Source: Ochromonadaceae sp. CCMP2298 (Eukaryota > Sar > Synurophyceae > Ochromonadales > Ochromonadaceae). Taken from it: a stretch of 11,852 bases of DNA. The notes under the pieces are model-generated. The model was not told the DNA's origin, ran no database searches, and saw only the letters and a program-made list of their open reading frames with translations. Positions 6,381 to 11,852 of this stretch are shown piece after piece (position 1 is the first letter of the stretch; every line of letters starts with the position of its first letter). The stretch lies in assembly GCA_026770595.1 (NCBI GenBank), contig MU634495.1, forward strand, positions 1-11,852, written 5' to 3'. The position numbers were made by a program, and so were the translations under genes.

Positions 6381-8768
6381 TTACTGCGAGGATGCTAGGT
6401 CCAGGATGGTGCGGATGCGCTTGTAGGCGTCCTCGGGGGGCATGAACTCAGCTGACCTCCCCCCAATACCCACACCCATACCACCGGCCATGCCCCTGCC
6501 CTGGACAGGCGCAGAGGGCTCTATGTCGCCCCCCCCTGCGCCCATGCCCGCACCCCCCCCTGTACCCCCCCCTGCACCCATGCCTGCACCAACATCTGCC
6601 TCTGCACTGGCCCCTTGGGGAGAGTTGCATGCAGAGCCTCCCGATATCGTGACTGTGGGGGTGGGGGCAGTGGGGGTGGGGGCAGTGGTAGTGGGGGCAG
6701 AGAGCCCACTGCTGCTGCTGCTAAGCCAACTGCTGCTGCTCACCCTGCTGCTGACTGCCCCTGTCCCTGCCCCTGTCCCTGCCCCTGCGCCGCGGTTGAT
6801 GGGGTCTGCATACCGGGCCAGGGCGCCCAGACTCAGCTGCCAGCTGTAGACAGAGGTGGGAGAGACAGTGGGGGGGGTGGAGACAGACGCGGAGGTGGGG
6901 ACAGGGGTAGTGGCAGAAGCAGAGGCTGTGCGGTGCGTGGCGTCGTACCATACGGGCAGGGCGGAGGGGGCGCTCACCCAGGGGCAGAAGTGTCTATGCT
7001 GCCCCAGAGGGTCCAGCAGCTTCCGGGGAACAGCCGTCCCAGTCCCAGCCCCCGCACCGGTGCCAGTGCCTGCCTCGGGTGTGCATAGGAAAGAGCGCAG
7101 GGACACGCAGCGGCCACAAATTGCGCAGCTCATAGTCACGGCCTTCTTTGAGGGGGCAGGGGCAGAGGAGGCAGAGGCAGAAGAGGCAGGGGCAGAGGAG
7201 GAAGCAGGGCTGAGCGGCTGGCTCTGGCTCTGAGCAGACACATTGCCCCCACCCACGCTGTCCCTAGCCCCCGCCTCCTTGGGGTCCTGATAGCCGCACT
7301 CCCAGCCGCACACGGCCAGCAGCAGCGAGGCTCGCAGCAGCACCCGTTGTCTCTGCTCCTCGGCGCCCATTTGACCGACCAGCTCGTGATACCTCTCCAC
7401 CCCCTCCGCTCCCTCGCCTATTACTGCCACGGCAGAAGCAGCAGCAGCGGAGGCAGAGGCATCGAATTTCTCCAGCACCCAGTCGAGAGTGGTGCCCACC
7501 GCCCCCCTTCCCACCTGCCCCTGCAGAACGTACTGCTCCCGCGGGAACTGCGCGATGTAACGGCCCGTGAGCAGTGCGTTACGCAGGGTGAGGGCGCGAT
7601 TGTTCTGTACGTACTCCACAGCCTGCAGGGCCAGTTCCTCCACTCCCCCACCCACACCCTCACCCACACACCCACCGCCCAGTGCTACCTCCAGCACGCG
7701 CGCCGCCTCCGCCTGTGCCCCCACCCCCAGCAGCAGCAGTGCGCAGTCCGCAGAGTGGCTCGAGGCGTCCAGCAGCGGGCCTAGCAGCAGACACAGCTCC
7801 ACTGCCCCCCCCTTTCCCGCCCCCCCCTGCGTCTGCGTCTGGTGGGCCAGTGCGGTCAGCGTGGCAGCGGACCTGCACAACACGTGCTCGCCCAGGTCGC
7901 GTGCCGAGTGCAGGGCCGGTATGTTGACGAAGCTGCGGTCGCACACCACGCCCTGTGCGCCCTCTCCCTGCACCCCGTCGCCCCCCAGCAGGCCCCGTTC
8001 GCCCACGGATTCCCCTGGGACTGCGCTGCTCAGGCCCCACCCGCAGCCGGTGACGTGGCCGGTGGACAGTAGAGAGGCGCAGAGGGTGCTGGCTGCGGTG
8101 GGGGGGGAGGGAGGAAGGGAGGGAGTCAGAGGGGGGACGGCGTGATATACGATGCATGATGCATGATGCATGATAGATGATGCATGATGTGTGATATACG
8201 ATATATGATATACGATGCATGATGCATGATGCCAGCTCGCAGACCAAGTGCACAGGCCACACCACCGCCTGACCCTCAGCCTCCCAGCCTCCCAGCCTCC
8301 CAGCCTCCCAGGTAGCAGGCAGGGGTGCAGGAACAGGCACAAGCACAGGCACAGGCACAGGCAGGGTTTCTCACCACTGTCGTCGTAGATCTCCGCACCG
8401 CAGCAGCGGCACGTCAGCTGGTCATATCCAGAGCAGCTCCAGCCCAGTAACGCGCACTCCACCGCAGACAGCGCAGCCGGCTTGGCGAACCACATGGCGG
8501 TCTCTCGGAAGGAGCGTAGGCGGGTGAGGAAGTCCGGGTAGTTCCAGGGACGGCACTTGGTCAAAGTAGAGTCCGCGTCTACCATGCGCTTTTTCGGCTC
8601 CTGGAGTTCGCTGATCTCCCTCTCCAGCTCTCTTAGCCGCTTGGAGGAGGACTTGAAGTTGGCCAGGAGCTGCTGCGTGCTGTCGTCGAGCGCGGCTGCG
8701 GTGGCGCTCTGGTCCTCCTCCACCGCCTGGAAGAAGCTGGACATAGCGGCATCCAGCTGGTGCTGCAT
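6381..8768 (-). CDS. NIPA/ZC3HC1/Rsm1-family C3HC zinc-finger protein, 2 exons
   Basis: Exon 1 is 8768-8375 and exon 2 is 8092-6381, with a phase-1 GT-AG intron at 8374-8093. Together they give 2106 nt (701 residues plus stop). The start is the first ATG; the frame extends 33 codons upstream without one. Seen in order: a charged, probably coiled-coil stretch at about 28-62, the family signature around RPWNYPDFLTRLRSF and WFAKPAALS, and a first zinc-binding module with Cys105, Cys120/Cys123, His144 and Cys148. Removing the intron is what brings the last two ligands to family spacing. A second module has Cys454-x2-Cys457 and QHRHFCPW (His497, Cys501). The C-terminal half is rich in Gly, Ala, Ser, Thr and Pro and ends in a conserved-looking YKRIRTILDLA. 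Known relatives act at the nuclear envelope and nuclear basket or as F-box-like ubiquitin ligase subunits (animals), or in mRNA export (fission yeast Rsm1). The role here is inferred from family only. Confidence 0.87.
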   Translation of the reverse strand: MQHQLDAAMSSFFQAVEEDQSATAAALDDSTQQLLANFKSSSKRLRELEREISELQEPKKRMVDADSTLTKCRPWNYPDFLTRLRSFRETAMWFAKPAALSAVECALLGWSCSGYDQLTCRCCGAEIYDDSGEKPCLCLCLCLCLFLHPCLLPGRLGGWEAGRLRVRRWCGLCTWSASWHHASCIVYHISYITHHASSIMHHASCIVYHAVPPLTPSLPPSPPTAASTLCASLLSTGHVTGCGWGLSSAVPGESVGERGLLGGDGVQGEGAQGVVCDRSFVNIPALHSARDLGEHVLCRSAATLTALAHQTQTQGGAGKGGAVELCLLLGPLLDASSHSADCALLLLGVGAQAEAARVLEVALGGGCVGEGVGGGVEELALQAVEYVQNNRALTLRNALLTGRYIAQFPREQYVLQGQVGRGAVGTTLDWVLEKFDASASAAAASAVAVIGEGAEGVERYHELVGQMGAEEQRQRVLLRASLLLAVCGWECGYQDPKEAGARDSVGGGNVSAQSQSQPLSPASSSAPASSASASSAPAPSKKAVTMSCAICGRCVSLRSFLCTPEAGTGTGAGAGTGTAVPRKLLDPLGQHRHFCPWVSAPSALPVWYDATHRTASASATTPVPTSASVSTPPTVSPTSVYSWQLSLGALARYADPINRGAGAGTGAGTGAVSSRVSSSSWLSSSSSGLSAPTTTAPTPTAPTPTVTISGGSACNSPQGASAEADVGAGMGAGGGTGGGAGMGAGGGDIEPSAPVQGRGMAGGMGVGIGGRSAEFMPPEDAYKRIRTILDLASSQ
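8093..8374 (-). repeat. Stop-free 282-bp intron made of three microsatellite blocks
   Basis: On the reverse strand it begins GTGAGAAA and ends CCGCAG. Viewed on the plus strand it contains GATGCAT-type repeats (about 8143-8232), four CAGCCTCC octamers (about 8279-8311) and a CAGGCA hexamer run (about 8330-8363). The length is 94 codons with no in-frame stop, so an unspliced mRNA would encode a 94-residue insertion inside the first zinc-binding module. Confidence 0.8.
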
Positions 8769-8872
8769 CGCTGTGGGCAGGCAATGCTCCTCGGGTGAGA
8801 GGAGTTCGACGACGCTTGGGAATGCGGAGAGGCGAGCAAGAGCAACGAGCGCGAGAGAGAGGAGCAAGGGGT
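8724..8872 (-). repeat. Inverted repeat arm 1: start of zinc-finger gene
   Basis: This 149-bp segment covers the leader and first 15 codons of the zinc-finger gene. It is repeated in inverse orientation at 9367-9515, and I found no mismatch on direct comparison. Beyond 8872 there is a further 8-base match (TAAGAGAC at 8890-8897) after 17 extra bases that contain the small palindrome GTTACCGGTACTGGTAAC (8871-8888). Confidence 0.95.
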
Positions 8873-8933
8873 TACCGGTACTGGTAACTTAAGAGACGAG
8901 GGCCTCTTTTCTTGCCCTCAAGTCGGTCCCTTT

Positions 8934-9225
8934 TTCGTCGCTTCGCCCTCAAAAACATCAAAACCCAAAATTTGGCCACAGCAAAAAAGTCAAAACCCTA
9001 GTCACGGGGCGAGTACCGGTCGACTCCGCGAGCCCTAGAATGGTGGGCGACTGCGCGAGCCCTAGGTCACAAAAAGTGTGCGAGAATGACCCTAAGCCTG
9101 CGGCGCACACCCTAAGTGGGTCTAGGCGCGAGCCCTAATGATTCAATAGGCGCGAGCCCTAGGTTACCGCGGCGCGAGCCCTAAAAACCCCCAAACGGCG
9201 GATTTGATTGAGGGCGACCGACGAA
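8934..9225. repeat. Short inverted repeats flanking the CCCTA array
   Basis: The reverse complement of 8934-8952 (TTGAGGGCGAAGCGACGAA) and the forward sequence at 9208-9225 (TTGAGGGCGACCGACGAA) agree except for two positions around a one-base gap. They bracket about 255 bp containing the motif array. The arrangement could be the ends of a small non-autonomous element that carries the array, or paired regulatory sites. Confidence 0.55.
8996..9183. promoter_or_regulatory. Spaced array of GCGAGCCCTA/CCCTA motifs
   Basis: Five exact copies of GCGAGCCCTA lie at 9028, 9055, 9128, 9152 and 9174. Shorter CCCTA copies lie at 8996, 9090 and 9110. The CCCTA cores from 9033 onward are spaced 27, 30, 20, 23, 24 and 22 bp apart. 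Regular spacing of a short motif between divergent genes suggests a cluster of protein-binding sites. The 8996 copy (AAAACCCTAG) resembles the telo-box of plant promoters. Confidence 0.55.
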
Positions 9226-9261
9226 TTTTGCTCCGAATTCAGGGCGACCGACGAACTCCTC

Positions 9262-9369
9262 GGTAAGAGACAGCAGCAGCAGGTAGAGAAGCAAAAACTA
9301 ACCAAAATTGGTGCAAAACGTTCCGAATTTGGTTATTTTTTGCTTCTCTGCCTGCTGCTGTCTCTTACC
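9262..9369. repeat. Long hairpin with 42-45 bp arms
   Basis: The left arm 9262-9306 begins GGTAAGAGACAGCAGCAG and the right arm 9328-9369 ends with its complement CTGCTGCTGTCTCTTACC. They match almost throughout apart from one extra CAG and a few substitutions. The loop is about 21 bp. RNA from either strand could fold into a stable stem. The ends GGTAAG/CTTACC also form donor-like sequences on both strands. Confidence 0.85.
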
Positions 9370-9515
9370 CCTTGCTCCTCTCTCTCGCGCTCGTTGCTCT
9401 TGCTCGCCTCTCCGCATTCCCAAGCGTCGTCGAACTCCTCTCACCCGAGGAGCATTGCCTGCCCACAGCGATGCAGCACCAGCTGGATGCCGCTATGTCC
9501 AGCTTCTTCCAGGCG
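9367..9515 (+). repeat. Inverted repeat arm 2: displaced copy of the zinc-finger gene start
   Basis: Exact reverse-oriented copy of 8724-8872, ending at CCAGGCG where the two loci diverge abruptly. It retains the ATG (9471) and 15 codons of the zinc-finger gene but none of the functional domain, so it is a gene fragment. It abuts the right arm of the 9262-9369 hairpin. It lies 275 bp upstream of the proposed start of the unknown gene. Confidence 0.95.
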
Positions 9516-9770
9516 TTCGCTATTTTTGCGAGTGGTATTGTCGTTTCGACCTTATTTTGCACACGGGAATTTATTCTCTCGAGTTTAAAACCCCCTTTTT
9601 TGGCTGAACACTCCTCTTTTCGCTCAAACACTCCTCATTTCTCCCCAACTCTCTCCTCCCTTCGATGTGGGAGGGCGAGACCTCGCATTCAAATCTATCG
9701 GGAGATTCTCGCCTCCAGAACTGTTCAACAGTGGACGAGATCACGTCCTTCCAGCTTTCACTTCATCTAG
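9471..9770 (+). pseudogene. Short ORF started by the duplicated zinc-finger gene ATG
   Basis: The copied ATG opens a 99-codon frame. The first 15 codons are from the zinc-finger gene and the rest is unrelated sequence. It stops 20 bp before the ATG of the downstream gene, in a different frame. I read it as a truncated gene fragment that could act as an upstream ORF if transcription begins inside the duplicated segment. The tail looks like translated non-coding sequence, not a protein domain. Confidence 0.4.
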
Positions 9771-9790
9771 TCCCTTCCTGTGCCTTGGCG
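9516..9790 (+). other. Leader region of the unknown gene
   Basis: No supported gene beyond the short ORF described at 9471. The sequence is C/T-rich with a near-tandem AACACTCCTC(T/A)TTTC unit at about 9608-9641. It probably forms the 5' leader or promoter of the gene at 9791. An upstream in-frame ATG at 9665 would add 42 residues, but the ATG at 9791 has the better GCGATGGCG context. Confidence 0.45.
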
Positions 9791-11516
9791 ATGGCGGAGC
9801 TGATCGAAAAAATAGTCAGCATGACGCTCCTCCTGGCGATCTTGGCCCCGAGCCTAAACGCTGATGCGCTGAATGCGCACAAGGTGTTGGACGGTAATTT
9901 CATCGAGTTCGAGTTCCTGACTTGCTACGTCCAGCCTGGCGGAATGTTCGCCAAAACTCCTCTGCAGCCCGTCCTGCTCCCTGCCTTGGAGCACGTTGCG
10001 TTTACGCAGCAGCTGCAGGAGGATGGCGAGCCCCAGAAAAATTTAATGGCGGTCGCCGCCCACCTTGGCCTCGCTCAGTGGGCGCCTGACCTAGCGGGTG
10101 CCCTAGGCCAGAAAACTCAAAACTTCAAGCCGTACGTTAAGGATGCGGAGAACAGCGGAAACTCTATGCTGCAACTCTACCGGCGTAACAACATGGCCCA
10201 CAAGGACGTCGGCGGCACAAAGACATTCGACTACTTCGGAATTATCGCGTTCCCGGGTTCCTCCAACAAGGGACTGGCTGCGACGCAGCGCGAAGTAGCT
10301 CACATGATCACGCACTTCGCTGACCTGATGCCTCGCGGGCTTATGATGGAGCAGGGGCACCTGAACTATCTCCTCGACCAAATCTCCGGTACGAGAGGAC
10401 GGCAGGCGCTGGTGCCCGCCAGGGTCACCAGCGCACTCATATCCTTGACCGCGGCTGTTACTGCCCAGAACACCCAGGTGGCGAGGGATGCTGTGGGCCA
10501 GAAGCGCAAAACTGGGCAGGTGGCCATGAGCAAAGACTACGGAGTAACGTTCAAAGGGATTGAGGAGGCCACCACAAATGCTCGCGATGTGAAACGCCAA
10601 GCAATACAGCAGGTACAAAGTGTTTGCCCTGACAACTTCCTCTTTCACATTCTCACTTTTTCAGTTTTCATTTTTCGAGGCAGGCGCAAACCTACGGCGA
10701 AGATACTGAAGAGTGGGATGGCCTTGACGGGGAAGGCCAGATCGAGAGCGACCTCAACCTTGGTGTCATGCATGGCCTGCAGTGCGGTCTGGGGGACGCG
10801 GGCTCGAAGACTGTCTTGGGCTTGATCACTTCCCATGGCCGTAGCAGCGACAGATCAAAAGGGCGTCGAAGAGCGTCGCTTCGTTAGTTGCAGGCCAAAG
10901 CGAGGGCGACCGCATGAAGGCTCAGTGGAAGGACGCGATGAGGGAACTTCTACAGAAGGGGCGTGAGCTCAGAGACGAGCTTACCGCGGGAGAGGGCGTC
11001 ATGATCATGAACATCGACGGCTTTGCTGGTGGGCTGGCAGATGCTGCCTTCATCGGCACGCCCGTCTTCAAACTCTTGACGAAGCAGGTTGGCGATAACA
11101 TCCTGGCCGAAGACTACAAGGCCATTCTAGCCAAGCTCAAGGCGGACGGAGGGTTGAAGAGATTTTTTGGTCAGACGAAGTGGACTTCCTGCACCCGCCG
11201 CGCAACGCAACCCGCCGCCCCCGCCGCCACTGTCGCGGGCCCTTTTTTCACTGCTGGCATGGGAATGGGTCCCCCCTCCGACTCCAGCCACTATGTGCAG
11301 GCTGCGATGATGGCTGGGATGATGGCCAGCATGCAGAATGTGATGGCACATCAGGGCCTGCAGCAGCAGGGAGGCACCATGTACACACCCCAGCAGCACG
11401 CACCCTACCCTTCATCATTCCTCCCAGCGGCGTTGGTGAAGAACAGCTCTAGTTCAAGCAGTGGCCCCGACGCGGAATCCAGCTCAGGCACCATGTACAC
11501 ACCCCAGCAGGACTAG
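9791..11516 (+). CDS. Unrecognised protein, proposed 3-exon model
   Basis: I do not recognise this protein. Exons 9791-10612, 10684-10840 and 10894-11516 join in phase (1602 nt, 533 residues plus stop) across two short GT-AG introns of 71 and 53 bp. Without splicing the frame breaks at 10825 and reopens at 10914. Seen in the product: a short hydrophobic stretch at about residues 11-20 that is weak as a signal or membrane segment, a mixed alpha-rich-looking body, an acidic patch just after the first splice junction (GEDTEEWDGLDGEG), and a low-complexity C-terminus rich in Met, Gln, Ser and Pro. The nonapeptide SGTMYTPQQ/GGTMYTPQQ occurs twice near the end. No zinc knuckle, protease, polymerase or integrase motif is visible. 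It could be a lineage-specific gene or the structural-type ORF of a mobile element. The inverted gene fragment upstream may have given it a leader. Confidence 0.5.
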
Positions 11517-11852
11517 GGGTCCGCTCACGCTAAAGAGTAGAAGGGTTTTTTAGAAAACCGTATTTTGGTTTAATTGTCCAAAATGACTACAATTTTGCAC
11601 TCCAAGAGCGTCTATTGATGAGGTACAATGGAAAAAGGCTCGAAAAGTTCAATTGTGTGGAAATGCATCGAAGGCATAAAAAGCAGCTTCCCCAGAGCAG
11701 AGATCAGAGTTGGGGGCTGCCCTTGATTTTTTGCTATCAGAATTTAGTATGGATCGAGAATCCGCAGTCGAAATTGCGGGGCGACGCGTGGTTATGGAGA
11801 ACCATAGCAAACCTTTTCCCTGGATTTTCCGCAAACAAATCCAGGGAAAAGA
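11517..11852. other. Downstream non-coding region
   Basis: No gene supported. It is AT-richer than the genes. It probably contains the 3' untranslated region of the preceding gene and then spacer. It ends with the hairpin at 11813-11851. Confidence 0.55.
11813..11851. repeat. Perfect 15-bp hairpin at window end
   Basis: CTTTTCCCTGGATTT (11813-11827) and AAATCCAGGGAAAAG (11837-11851) are exact reverse complements around a 9-base loop. It may be part of a repeat that continues beyond the window. Confidence 0.85.

Larger units (their letters stand above)
8873..9366. other. Spacer between inverted arms; probable promoter region
   Basis: About 490 bp with no supported gene. From left to right it contains the TTGAGGGCGA motif on the reverse strand (8943-8952), the CCCTA motif array (8996-9183), the same motif on the forward strand (9208-9217), two AGGGCGACCGACGAA copies 30 bp apart (9211-9225 and 9241-9255), and most of a long hairpin (9262-9369). 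It lies between the zinc-finger gene (leftward) and the unknown gene (rightward), so it could drive both. Confidence 0.6.

Noticed and set aside
8769-8867. 33-codon N-terminal extension of the zinc-finger protein with a hydrophobic, signal-like look
   Set aside because: No ATG in this stretch. The same segment is C/T-rich leader DNA, and a nuclear protein would not need it.
9665-9790. Upstream in-frame ATG at 9665 as the start of the unknown protein
   Set aside because: The added 42 residues look like translated leader, and the 9791 ATG has a stronger context. Not excluded without RNA or peptide data.
9791-11516. Idea that the unknown gene is an integrated viral or retroelement structural gene
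   Set aside because: No recognisable capsid, nucleocapsid, protease, polymerase or integrase motif and no terminal repeats around it. Kept only as an untested possibility.

Overview
This is a GC-rich nuclear fragment from a eukaryote. It carries multi-exon genes with GT-AG introns, an ER glycoprotein-processing enzyme, a nuclear zinc-finger protein, and many low-complexity tracts. No bacterial-type operon, RNA gene or CRISPR array is visible. Short repetitive introns and spacer-rich layout suggest a unicellular alga or other protist. I cannot name the lineage from sequence alone.

Layout. Positions 1-976 hold no convincing gene but two inverted-repeat structures (325-412 and 534-821). Positions 977-6035 (+) encode the catalytic alpha subunit of ER glucosidase II (GH31). 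I reconstruct 13 exons and 12 introns giving a continuous 979-residue protein. Three of its introns (3, 9 and 12) share sequence with each other and look like introner elements. The others are mostly simple-sequence or pyrimidine-rich. Positions 6036-6380 are a short convergent spacer. Positions 6381-8768 (-) encode a C3HC zinc-finger protein of the NIPA/ZC3HC1/Rsm1 family (2 exons, 701 residues). Its 282-bp intron is a multiple of three and free of stops.

Positions 8769-9790 separate this gene from a third, rightward gene and are the most unusual stretch. They hold a spaced array of CCCTA-containing motifs, short inverted repeats around it, a hairpin of about 108 bp, and an identical 149-bp inverted copy of the start of the ZC3HC1-like gene (8724-8872 and 9367-9515). 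The inverted copy lies immediately upstream of the third gene. That gene (9791-11516, +) can be modelled as three exons encoding a 533-residue protein that I do not recognise. Positions 11517-11852 hold no gene that I can support and end in a perfect 15-bp hairpin.

The two recognised genes are ordinary housekeeping functions with no evident joint pathway: N-glycan trimming in the ER, and a nuclear/nuclear-pore zinc-finger protein. The biology of note is in genome dynamics: apparent intron insertion by a repeated element, a recent inverted gene-start duplication that may have supplied the leader of an unknown gene, and a partial exon duplication inside intron 10.
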